In this document: positions 7,824 through 14,580 of the stretch, in pieces | Numbering within the stretch: position 1 is the stretch's first letter | Layout: every line of letters starts with the position of its first letter | Assembly (NCBI GenBank): GCA_036339975.1 | Contig: JAYYZV010000083.1 | Span: 1-26,515, forward strand | DNA: 26,515 nt | Direction of reading: 5' to 3' | Source: UBA830 sp036339975 | GTDB taxonomy: Bacteria > Pseudomonadota > Alphaproteobacteria > MPNO01 > UBA830 | Position numbers and translations under genes: made by a program | Notes under the pieces: generated by a model | Databases searched by the model: none | The model's input: only the letters and a program-made list of their open reading frames with translations | What the model was told of the DNA's origin: nothing

Positions 7824-7951
7824 GTCACACTACCCCGCCTGCTAAATTCTTCCCCCAACGTCATTTTCCTTGGAACGTCGGCTGTTATTCTAATCCATTC
7901 TGCCGTTTCGTTACCAGCGGCCACGAGATCGGGTTTGCTTGATTTTCTCAT
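7820..7951 (-). CDS. Small 43-residue protein or leader peptide, coupled to the lipid A deacylase
   Basis: This short frame runs from the ATG at 7951 to the TGA at 7822-7820. It has a perfect AGGAGGT Shine-Dalgarno sequence (7959-7965) 7 nt before the ATG, and its stop overlaps the deacylase start in ATGA. The peptide begins MRKSSKPDLVAAGNETAEW and is hydrophilic, with no signal peptide, membrane segment or cysteine. Four of its five Arg codons are AGA or AGG. I recognise no family. It may be a real small protein made with the deacylase, or mainly a translated leader setting deacylase translation, since the deacylase has no good Shine-Dalgarno sequence of its own. It begins 44 nt after the iminopeptidase stop on the same strand. 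Confidence 0.6.
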   Translation of the reverse strand: MRKSSKPDLVAAGNETAEWIRITADVPRKMTLGEEFSRRGSVT

Positions 7952-7958
7952 ACTAGAT

Positions 7959-7965
7959 ACCTCCT
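7959..7965 (-). promoter_or_regulatory. Consensus Shine-Dalgarno sequence for the 43-codon frame
   Basis: Minus-strand AGGAGGT with a 7-nt spacer to the ATG at 7951. It is the strongest ribosome-binding site noticed in the window and decides the start of the small frame. Just upstream are two short overlapping inverted repeats, CACG/CGTG (7968-7979) and GTGTT/AACAC (7977-7989), which could not both fold at once. Confidence 0.7.
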
Positions 7966-7995
7966 AGCACGAGAACGTGTTGCCAACACTAAACA

Positions 7996-8964
7996 TTATT
8001 CGCCGATCCAGCGCTTATACTTTTCCGTCGCTCTGACAAGTGCTTCGCGCACCCCCGGGTCCATGGCGGAATGCCCAGCATCCGGAACGATAACCATCTC
8101 GGAGCCCGGCCAAGCACGGTTCAGTTCGTCGGCCGTCACCATAGGGCAGATCATGTCGTACCGTCCTTGGATAATCAGGCAAGGCAGCTCGCGAATTTTG
8201 TTGATGTTTTTGAGCAACACATTATCTGATAGGAAATTGTTGTTAGAAAAATAGTGTGTTTCAATCCGAGCCAGAGCGAAAGCCATGGAATCCTCACCGA
8301 ACACTTCGACGGTTTCAGGGCTTGGGTGCAGAGTCGAGCAGGCCCCTTCATAACGACTCCACGCCCGCGCCGCAGGCAGGTGCACCGCAGGGTCAGCATC
8401 GAGTAGGCGACGATGGAAATTGCCTAGGATATCTCCTCGCTCATTTTCCGGAAGTGCCGAGGCAAAGTTGCGCCATACTTCGGGGAATACACGCCGGAGG
8501 CCGTAGAGAAACCAGTTAACTTCAGACGGGCGCCCAAGAAAAATTCCTCGGACAACCAGCCCGAGGCAATTATCTGGGTAAGCCTGTGCATAGGAGATAG
8601 CCAGAGTACTACCCCAGGAACCACCAAACAGAAGAAACTTCGAAACCCCCAGATGGTTACGAAGCCGTTCGATATCGTCGATCAAATGTGCCGTCGTATT
8701 GTTGGATAGATCACCGCGCGGGGTAGAACGCCCCGCACCCCGCTGGTCAAATATAACAATCCGGTAGCTGCTAGGGTCAAAAAACCTCCGATGAGCCGGT
8801 GTAGCACCCGCACCGGGGCCACCATGCAGAAACAGGACCGGAATCCCGGCGGGATCGCCCGATTGTTCCCAATACATACTATGGGTTTCGTCCAGCGGCA
8901 GCAGCCCGCTATCATAAGGCTCGATTGGCGGGTAAAGTTGGTCACGCAAGCGCCGATCGGTCAC
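7996..8964 (-). CDS. pip: Proline iminopeptidase
   Basis: A 322-residue alpha/beta-hydrolase of peptidase family S33, releasing N-terminal proline from peptides in the cytoplasm. The oxyanion-hole motif is LFLHGGPGAGA (45-55) and the nucleophile elbow is GGSWGS with S116. The triad is completed by D270 (GRYD) and H298 (DAGHSAMD). The conserved DQRGAGRSTP block (73-82) and the N-terminal LYPPIEPYDSGLL are typical of the family, and length matches the usual 310-330. The start is GTG (8964-8962) with GGAG about 10 nt upstream. It lies 68 bp downstream of carD on the same strand, so the two may share a transcript. Confidence 0.95.
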   Translation of the reverse strand: MTDRRLRDQLYPPIEPYDSGLLPLDETHSMYWEQSGDPAGIPVLFLHGGPGAGATPAHRRFFDPSSYRIVIFDQRGAGRSTPRGDLSNNTTAHLIDDIERLRNHLGVSKFLLFGGSWGSTLAISYAQAYPDNCLGLVVRGIFLGRPSEVNWFLYGLRRVFPEVWRNFASALPENERGDILGNFHRRLLDADPAVHLPAARAWSRYEGACSTLHPSPETVEVFGEDSMAFALARIETHYFSNNNFLSDNVLLKNINKIRELPCLIIQGRYDMICPMVTADELNRAWPGSEMVIVPDAGHSAMDPGVREALVRATEKYKRWIGE

Positions 8965-9032
8965 TTAGGTAGCTCCATAGGAATATGGCTTCGAATTAAG
9001 ATTCGCCGCCGTCGGTCGATGGGCAGCGGAGA

Positions 9033-9707
9033 TCACCCAGAGAGCACACTCTCTATTTTTTCGGTAGCTGCCTCGACATCAAGTTTTTCGACCAACGCAT
9101 ATTCATTTACAAGCCGTTCCAAGGCAGCCTCGTACATCTGGCGCTCGCTGTAGGATTGTTCGGGCTGGCCGGCCGCGCGATACAGGTCCCGCACTACTTC
9201 AGCAATGGCAACAGGGTCACCGCTGTTGATGTTTGCTTCATATTCTTGCGCACGACGGCTCCACATTGTCCGCTTGGACCGGGCGCGGCCCCTCAACGTA
9301 GCGGCCACCGCTTGCATCTTGTCTTTTGAACTGATCTTGCGCAGACCGGAGTCGGCAACTTTCTCTACCGGAACGCGAAGTGTCATTTTCTCCGAATCAA
9401 ACAGGATTACGAAGAGCTGTAAGTTAAAACCTGCAACTTCCCGCCTCTCAATACCAGTTACCTTGCCGACGCCGTGTGTGGGATAAACAACGTAGTCGCC
9501 TTTCGCAAAGGGAAGCTTTTTCGATGTCACTCTCGTGGAAGGCTTCTTAGTGGGGGTTTTAGTGGCAGCTTTTACCGCGGGGTTCGGACCCTGTGTCTTG
9601 GCCACCGACTTCTTTACCGCGGGTTTCTTTGCCGCAGGTTTTTTTGCTACTTTTTTCTGCCCCGAAGCGGTCTTGGTCTTGGGTTTCGTCGTCTTGGCCT
9701 GTGCCAT
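9033..9707 (-). CDS. CarD/CdnL family transcriptional regulator with lysine-rich N-terminal tail
   Basis: A 224-residue protein from the ATG at 9707; a GTG directly before it at 9710 is also possible. Residues 66-125 form the CarD RNA-polymerase-interacting domain (FAKGDYVVYPTHGVGKVTGI, MTLRVPVEKV). Residues 126-224 form the helical DNA-binding part with the conserved WSRRAQEYEANINSGD, which includes the Trp that contacts the upstream edge of the transcription bubble in relatives. By family it stabilises open complexes at promoters. The unusual part is residues 1-64: 19 lysines, many Ala/Pro, no acidic residue, with KKPA-like repeats like histone H1 tails. Typical CdnL proteins are about 160-170 residues and begin near the CarD domain. 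Confidence 0.95.
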   Translation of the reverse strand: MAQAKTTKPKTKTASGQKKVAKKPAAKKPAVKKSVAKTQGPNPAVKAATKTPTKKPSTRVTSKKLPFAKGDYVVYPTHGVGKVTGIERREVAGFNLQLFVILFDSEKMTLRVPVEKVADSGLRKISSKDKMQAVAATLRGRARSKRTMWSRRAQEYEANINSGDPVAIAEVVRDLYRAAGQPEQSYSERQMYEAALERLVNEYALVEKLDVEAATEKIESVLSG

Positions 9708-10009
9708 CACTCACTCTCGATTAGGTCTATCTAGGGTAGGCGGAAGATCCACTTTCCACACCTTTTCTGCTACAGGTATCCTGCCGAGCAACTATCATAA
9801 ACTGGACTGGAAATTAGTATCAGTTTTGTCTACCGGCGATTCCACCAGACGACGTTCTTAACAACATAACACAAAAGTCGATGTAATAACAGTGGTCTAG
9901 GTCATGTCTGCTGGAAGCGGACACCGCGCGCCGGCCTAAACCAACCATTAGCTAGCACCGCCAGATTATCATAAGGGCTTTCCAAGCTTCGCCCAGCTAC
10001 CCAAACGGT
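9708..10009. other. 302-bp gap between carD and fdxA
   Basis: This gap should carry the carD promoter and the 3' end of the fdxA transcript. I see no convincing -35/-10 pair, no intrinsic terminator with a T run, and no small frame with a good ribosome-binding site. The carD leader near 9711-9720 has only a modest GAGAG before the ATG. Open frames crossing here on the plus strand are antisense to the lysine-rich carD tail. Confidence 0.5.
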
Positions 10010-10348
10010 TTAGCTTCCCTGGCCTGGCGCTTCGCTAAAGTGATCTTCAAATTTATTTTCCTTGTCCCGCCAATCATCGGCATCGGGGGGCGAATCCCCC
10101 TTCCGTGTGATGTTAGGCCAAACTTCAGCAAATTTTCTGTTTACTTCAAGATACGGCTCTGACACGTCGTCAGTGTCCGGATGAATGGCTTCAATCGGAC
10201 ATTCTGGCTCGCACACGCCGCAGTCAATGCATTCATCGGGATGAATCACGAGCATGTTTTCACCCTCGTAGAAACAATCCACAGGGCATACCTCGACACA
10301 GTCCATGAACTTACACTTGATACACGCATCATTGACGACGTACGTCAT
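10010..10348 (-). CDS. fdxA: Seven-iron ferredoxin FdxA ([3Fe-4S][4Fe-4S])
   Basis: A 112-residue soluble electron carrier closely matching Azotobacter ferredoxin I. By alignment C9, C17 and C50 should bind the [3Fe-4S] cluster and C21, C40, C43 and C46 the [4Fe-4S] cluster; C12 and C25 correspond to the free cysteines. The motifs are CIKCKFMDCVEVCPVDCF (9-26) and CIDCGVCEPECP (40-51). The C-terminal ENKFEDHFSEAPG tail is typical of the alphaproteobacterial FdxA family. The ATG at 10348 follows GGAG with a 7-nt spacer. It sits 302 bp from carD, a neighbour it often has in alphaproteobacteria. Its redox partner cannot be read from the window. Confidence 0.96.
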   Translation of the reverse strand: MTYVVNDACIKCKFMDCVEVCPVDCFYEGENMLVIHPDECIDCGVCEPECPIEAIHPDTDDVSEPYLEVNRKFAEVWPNITRKGDSPPDADDWRDKENKFEDHFSEAPGQGS

Positions 10349-10371
10349 AACTATCTCCGTAATCTTCTTTC

Positions 10372-10385
10372 AGGCGCCAGCGCCT
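10372..10385. repeat. Palindrome in the fdxA leader
   Basis: AGGCGC and GCGCCT flank a 2-bp centre, 24-37 bp before the fdxA start codon. Placed at or just after the transcription start of the tentative promoter upstream, it could be an operator or a short leader hairpin. I recognise no specific regulator for it. Confidence 0.35.
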
Positions 10386-10391
10386 AAAATA

Positions 10392-10421
10392 TTTATCCCT
10401 ATGGTAACTGCGGCGTAGCAA
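10392..10421 (-). promoter_or_regulatory. Tentative fdxA promoter
   Basis: On the minus strand TTGCTA (10421-10416) and GATAAA (10397-10392) are separated by 18 nt and would start transcription near 10385. The match to a vegetative sigma-70 promoter is only partial, and terB upstream on the same strand could also read through. Confidence 0.25.
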
Positions 10422-10480
10422 ACTCACAGCCTCATCACCGTCGCCAAACTAGTATTTTTTATGACTCCTACCAACCATTT

Positions 10481-10972
10481 TTATCGATCGATAAGATCGG
10501 CGGATTCGTTTTTTTCGAGACGCGCTCGAACACGCTGTTTAGCAGTACCGCTGTCCCGATCATCGACGTAAATAAGCCCTGCTATTCGGCGCATCAGCAT
10601 TGCCTCATGTGCCTCCACTTGCTCGTCGGCGTAAACCACTTCCCAAAGCATTTCCATCAGGTGAACCCGTTCCTCATAGGAAAAACCGTCTTTTATGGTG
10701 CGCGTAAAACGGAGCAGTTGAACCGATTCTTCGGTTTCTCGCTGTGCCGCCAAGATCAATTCGTGCGCTTCATCCTGGCCGAGATCAAATCGCGTTTCGC
10801 AAAGCCATTCGATCCGGCTGCGTTCGACCGAAGCAAACTCTGCATCTACCGTTGCGGCGTGCACTAGGAGTGCAGCAGCAGCGAGGTGAAATTCATCGGG
10901 CGTGTGGACACCATCAGCAGCTTCTGCGACGGCACCTTTATCTTCGAAGAAAGCCTTGAATCTATCGAGCAT
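10481..10972 (-). CDS. TerB family protein
   Basis: A 163-residue acidic, all-helical cytoplasmic protein with the TerB fold. It has an N-terminal helix pair with FHLAAAALLVHAATVDAEF (28-46) and the paired second repeat LMEMLWEVVYADEQVEAHE, each carrying the acidic residues (VDAEF, ADEQVEAHE) that bind metal in TerB. The remaining core, LMRRIAGLIYVDDRDSG, is also typical. The family is named for tellurite resistance, but stand-alone chromosomal copies like this one, without terC, terD or terZ nearby, have no proven role, so no resistance is claimed. It lies on the fdxA strand and is divergent from the methyltransferase gene, with 73 bp between their starts. Confidence 0.85.
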   Translation of the reverse strand: MLDRFKAFFEDKGAVAEAADGVHTPDEFHLAAAALLVHAATVDAEFASVERSRIEWLCETRFDLGQDEAHELILAAQRETEESVQLLRFTRTIKDGFSYEERVHLMEMLWEVVYADEQVEAHEAMLMRRIAGLIYVDDRDSGTAKQRVRARLEKNESADLIDR

Positions 10973-11045
10973 AGGTCGTGAGTATCACAGGAAAGCTATC
11001 GCCGCAATCGTACCCAAGGCGACAGTTTATGTTTATGTTTGTGAT

Positions 11046-11666
11046 ATGGATTTACCCTCAGAAAAGGCGCGGCATTTTCCAGCCACCGAGAGAAACCGTG
11101 ACGCGATTGCCGACGTCCTCTCACAAATTCTGCCGGCCGCCGGGACAGTTCTAGAGATCGGAAGTGGATCAGGAGAACATGTATTTTACTTCTCCAAATT
11201 ATTCCCGGATCTCACTTGGCAGCCTAGCGACCCTGACCCACTTAACCTTCAAAGTATCCGAGCCTGGGGAGACTTCGCCGCGCGCGCAAATCTGCAATTA
11301 CCTCTCTCGATAAATGCGTCCGATATAACTCTTCCCATCGAATCCGCAGTCGCCATAATTTGCATCAACGTTATCCATATTTCCCCATGGGATGCTACCG
11401 AAGGGCTGATGCGCAATGCGAGTCGCCTATTGCCGCCGGGCGGCCCGTTATACATGTATGGCCCATATAAGATCGGAGGCACGCACACAGCTCCGTCTAA
11501 CGAGGCGTTCGATCGTTCGCTGCGGGATCAGAACAAGACCTGGGGCGTGCGCGACCTGGACTCTGTGGTCGCCGAAGCACAGAAAAACGGATTAGCCTTC
11601 ACTCAACGTGTCGAGATGCCAGCTAATAATCAGTCTTTATTGTTTATAAAGACCGGGGCGCCTTGA
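11046..11666 (+). CDS. DUF938 family SAM-dependent methyltransferase-like protein
   Basis: A 206-residue class I methyltransferase fold starting at the ATG 11046 (MDLPSEKARHFPATERNRD, the usual DUF938 N-terminus). The frame is open further upstream, but that part would run into the divergent terB gene and lacks family sequence. Motif I is VLEIGSGSGEHVFYF (35-49), followed by WQPSDPDP (acidic ribose-binding position) and INVIHISPWDATEGL. The C-terminal half has GPLYMYGPYKIGG and NKTWGVRDLDSVV, all typical of DUF938. The substrate is unknown. It is the only plus-strand gene between 7080 and 14580, and its last 37 bp overlap the end of the convergent S4 gene. Confidence 0.88.
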   Translation: MDLPSEKARHFPATERNRDAIADVLSQILPAAGTVLEIGSGSGEHVFYFSKLFPDLTWQPSDPDPLNLQSIRAWGDFAARANLQLPLSINASDITLPIESAVAIICINVIHISPWDATEGLMRNASRLLPPGGPLYMYGPYKIGGTHTAPSNEAFDRSLRDQNKTWGVRDLDSVVAEAQKNGLAFTQRVEMPANNQSLLFIKTGAP

Positions 11667-11935
11667 TAAGGTGGCACAATTTCAGAATATAGGGTTCTTG
11701 CTTCCTTCACGGGGCCACGCCGAGTGCCTAGCTTTTCAATGCGGATTACCTTTACGTCGGGGGGTTTGTTAAACGTCAGCACATTACCTACCCGAACAAT
11801 ATAATGGGATTTGCGAACAATCTCGCCTTCGACTCGGACCTTGCCGGCGGCACAGATCTTACTAGCTAGACTTCGGCTTTTAAAAACTCTCGCCTGCCAA
11901 AGCCATTTGTCGAGGCGAATACCATCACCGCTCAA
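11630..11935 (-). CDS. S4 domain RNA-binding protein (Hsp15/HslR-like)
   Basis: A 101-residue protein with a single S4 RNA-binding domain: IRLDKWLWQARVFKSRSLA (6-24), then ICAAGKVRVEGEIVRKSHYIVRVGNVLTF. The C-terminal tail is short (EARTLYSEI). Relatives such as Hsp15 bind stalled 50S subunits or other structured RNA; which one applies here is not known. The start codon is TTG (11935-11933), sharing TTGA with the helicase stop codon; no in-frame ATG or GTG lies nearby. This overlap implies translational coupling, so the helicase and S4 protein are made together. The 3' end overlaps the convergent DUF938 gene by 37 bp. Confidence 0.9.
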   Translation of the reverse strand: MSGDGIRLDKWLWQARVFKSRSLASKICAAGKVRVEGEIVRKSHYIVRVGNVLTFNKPPDVKVIRIEKLGTRRGPVKEARTLYSEIVPPYQGAPVFINNKD

Positions 11936-14472
11936 GACAACTTAAGTTCTCGTAGTTTGGCGAAGGGGGAATCCTCATCGACCTTCTCAATCTTACGACT
12001 TCTCGGTTTTTGTTTGCTCGGCTTTCCCCTCTTGCCACCCGCTTGCGCCGGACGCGGACTTCCCGATTTCGTCTTGGGGCGACCACCCCATTTCCAGATA
12101 AGGGTTTCATTGTCTTTTTCTGCCACATAGCCGAGTGCTTCAAAAACCGGCCGAGCGTCTTCCATCGAGAGGCCCAATAGGTTGAGTTGCGTGGCACCAA
12201 TATCCATTTTTCCAGCGCGGGATTGGCGTTGAAGATCGACAGCGATCCGGTCCAATACATCAACCCGGATTGCCCGCTTTCCAAGACAAGCAAATCCGCA
12301 TGCAGCAAGAAATTTTTCATCAGCATCTTCACCAGCCTGAACCGTCACCAAACCAGCACCGGGAACTTTCTGTGAAGGTTTCTCGTTGAATAGAGTCCAC
12401 AGCAGGGCGCGCCATTTAACCGCCTTAGGCTTGACCAGCATCGGTAAGAATAGGGTTTCTGGTCCAATACGCACGCCGCAACTGCGAAGGGCACTACGGT
12501 CTTCTTTAGACATGCCACGCACTTCTTTTATTACCTGCAGCCGCGGTATCGAGCCAAGACCTTCGACTATGCGATATGCTAACCCGCGTGCCATACCGTC
12601 CAGCTTCGCTTCCCCAAGCGCAATCAGGCGTTCCAACACCTCAGTAATTTGGGCCTCAACCCAGTTGATTAGCCGATTTCGCAGGCGTTCCCGTTGTCCG
12701 ACGGAAAGATAATCATTGGGTAATACAAAAACTTGGGGGGAAATTATTCCTGCGCCTTTTTCTAACCGCGCAACCATTGCGCCCGACCAGATGATAACAC
12801 CATCCTCGTCAACCGAGAATGCGGTATCAGGAGCCCCGCAAAGCGCGTTTATGCGAGCATCAATCTCGCCGCGCAGAGCCTTATTGGCGGCGGACAAAAG
12901 CGCTTGTCGTCCAGACGCTGCTACGCCGGAATCGGGAACAAAACGAAACCCTTCCAGATGTCCAACAAATTCGCCACCAACGTCGACATCACCGTCGGAA
13001 CCAACGACTGCCGTATAATCATCGCCGTCCTTCATGCGGGTAAGCGCAGCGGCGCGGCGATCAACAAAGCGCTGGGTGAGGCTGTTATGTAATGCATCGG
13101 ATATCTTGTCTTCCAGTTTGTGCGTCCGGGACTGCCAGCTTTTAGCGTCTTTCAACCAATCAGCACGATGGGAAATGTACGTCCAGGTGCGAACATGCGC
13201 AATCCGTGCCATTAGCGTATCAATGTCTCCATCGACACGGTCGAGCTGTGCAACTTGGTCTGCCACCCAGTCTGTGGGAAGAAAATTGCCATCTGTGAGT
13301 TCAAGAAACAGGCGGCCTAGAAAGTTGGCATGCACATCGGCCATTGTTTTCCGAAAATCCGGTATCTGGCAGATCTCCCAGAGTAGTCGCACAGCGGCCG
13401 GTGTGGTAGCACGCTCGACGACAGCGTCGTTGAGCAGAAGATTGGTCAACGCCATCTTGTCATCCGACTCCCTAGCGCGCCTCAGTTCCGACCGATAGGG
13501 CGACATTTCTAGCGATTTCAAGAGCGTCGTGGCAGACCGAAAATCAAGGTCGCCATTTCGCCAAAACACGCCGGTCAGCGGCTGGAAGCTGTGATTTTCG
13601 ATAGCGCTGACAATATCGTCGTCGAAGCTTCCGGTCTCAACGATGGGTCCGAACGTGCCGTCTGACATATGCCGCCCCGCTCGGCCGGCAATCTGAGCGA
13701 TTTCCGAGGTCGTCAGATGTCGGTAATTACGGCCATCGAATTTCCGGGCGCCGGCAAAAGCGACATGGTCGATGTTCATGTTTAGGCCCATGCCGATAGC
13801 GTCGGTCGCAACGAGATAATCGACTTCGCCACCCTGATACATTTCCACTTGGGCATTGCGAGTACGCGGGCTGAGCGCGCCCAGAACCACCGCGGTACCG
13901 CCACGCTGGCGGCGCATCAGCTCAGCGATGGCATAGACTTCGTTGACCGAAAACGCCACTACTGCGCTGTGCCGAGGCAAACGAGTGATTTTTCGCGGTC
14001 CAACATAGGTCAGCTTTGAGAGGCGCGGACGGCTGATGTAATCCGCCTCCGGCACCAGCCGCTCGATGACGTGGCGGATAGTATCGGCGCCGAGAAACAG
14101 GGTTTCTTTAACCCCCCGCGCCCGAAGCAAACGATCAGTGAACACATGGCCGCGCTCGGGGTCCGCGCACATCTGTATCTCGTCGATGGCAAGAAATTCA
14201 ACCTCACGATCAAGCGGCATAGATTCTACTGTACAGATAAAATAATCGGCCCTCGGCGGAACGATTTTTTCCTCTCCGGTGACCAGCGCGACCCGAGCGA
14301 GGCCCTTCTGCTTGACCACTTGGTCATAGTTTTCGCGCGCCAGAAGGCGCAGTGGAAAACCAATCATTCCGGTCGCATGAGCAAGCATGCGTTCCATCGC
14401 GTAATGGGTTTTTCCGGTATTGGTGGGGCCGAGAACGGCCGCCACAACGGGCCGTTGGTCCACGCGAGACAT
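11932..14472 (-). CDS. Suv3-like DExH RNA helicase
   Basis: An 846-residue helicase starting at the ATG 14472 (MSRVDQRPVVAAVLGPTNTG). The frame stays open upstream to 14796, but that stretch is antisense to htpG and has no family sequence. Walker A is GPTNTGKT (15-22), motif II is DEIQ (97-100), motif V is TDAIGMGLNM (223-232) and motif VI is QIAGRAGR (260-267). This is the pattern of the mitochondrial degradosome helicase SUPV3L1/Suv3, whose bacterial relatives are common in alphaproteobacteria. The long C-terminal region has no motif I can name and ends in a basic tail before DSPFAKLRELKL. By family it unwinds RNA, likely in RNA turnover. It is encoded just upstream of the S4 gene, with overlapping stop and start. 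Confidence 0.93.
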   Translation of the reverse strand: MSRVDQRPVVAAVLGPTNTGKTHYAMERMLAHATGMIGFPLRLLARENYDQVVKQKGLARVALVTGEEKIVPPRADYFICTVESMPLDREVEFLAIDEIQMCADPERGHVFTDRLLRARGVKETLFLGADTIRHVIERLVPEADYISRPRLSKLTYVGPRKITRLPRHSAVVAFSVNEVYAIAELMRRQRGGTAVVLGALSPRTRNAQVEMYQGGEVDYLVATDAIGMGLNMNIDHVAFAGARKFDGRNYRHLTTSEIAQIAGRAGRHMSDGTFGPIVETGSFDDDIVSAIENHSFQPLTGVFWRNGDLDFRSATTLLKSLEMSPYRSELRRARESDDKMALTNLLLNDAVVERATTPAAVRLLWEICQIPDFRKTMADVHANFLGRLFLELTDGNFLPTDWVADQVAQLDRVDGDIDTLMARIAHVRTWTYISHRADWLKDAKSWQSRTHKLEDKISDALHNSLTQRFVDRRAAALTRMKDGDDYTAVVGSDGDVDVGGEFVGHLEGFRFVPDSGVAASGRQALLSAANKALRGEIDARINALCGAPDTAFSVDEDGVIIWSGAMVARLEKGAGIISPQVFVLPNDYLSVGQRERLRNRLINWVEAQITEVLERLIALGEAKLDGMARGLAYRIVEGLGSIPRLQVIKEVRGMSKEDRSALRSCGVRIGPETLFLPMLVKPKAVKWRALLWTLFNEKPSQKVPGAGLVTVQAGEDADEKFLAACGFACLGKRAIRVDVLDRIAVDLQRQSRAGKMDIGATQLNLLGLSMEDARPVFEALGYVAEKDNETLIWKWGGRPKTKSGSPRPAQAGGKRGKPSKQKPRSRKIEKVDEDSPFAKLRELKLS

Positions 14473-14510
14473 GGCTGTAGAATGGCGGTGGAAACATTGT
14501 CTGACAAGGG

Positions 14511-14539
14511 GTTGAAATCGAGGGCCCAGCACAACATAT
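14511..14539 (+). promoter_or_regulatory. Probable RpoH (heat-shock sigma) promoter of htpG
   Basis: GTTGAAA (14511-14517) and CAACATAT (14532-14539) are separated by 14 nt and fit the sigma-32 pattern CTTGAAA / CCCCATNT with few mismatches. The start of transcription would be near 14546, about 35 nt before the htpG ATG. The gap 14473-14580 must also hold the divergent helicase promoter. Confidence 0.5.
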
Positions 14540-14580
14540 TTTAGCGATAACCTGTGAATTCGAACGGGGGTTCCTAGCCT

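Noticed and set aside
9535..9861. Plus-strand frame rich in Phe/Ala/Gly that looks membrane-like
   Set aside because: It is the antisense of the lysine-rich carD tail: AAG and AAA codons read backwards give Leu and Phe.
10481..10494. Perfect 14-bp palindrome at the end of terB
   Set aside because: It overlaps the stop codon and the last Asp-Arg codons and has no T run after it, so coding sequence can explain it.
10481..10972. Tellurite-resistance operon
   Set aside because: Only a lone TerB-family gene is present; no terC, terD, terZ or terA homologue lies nearby.
10902..11045. 48-codon extension of the DUF938 gene
   Set aside because: It overlaps the divergent terB gene and lies before the usual DUF938 N-terminus.
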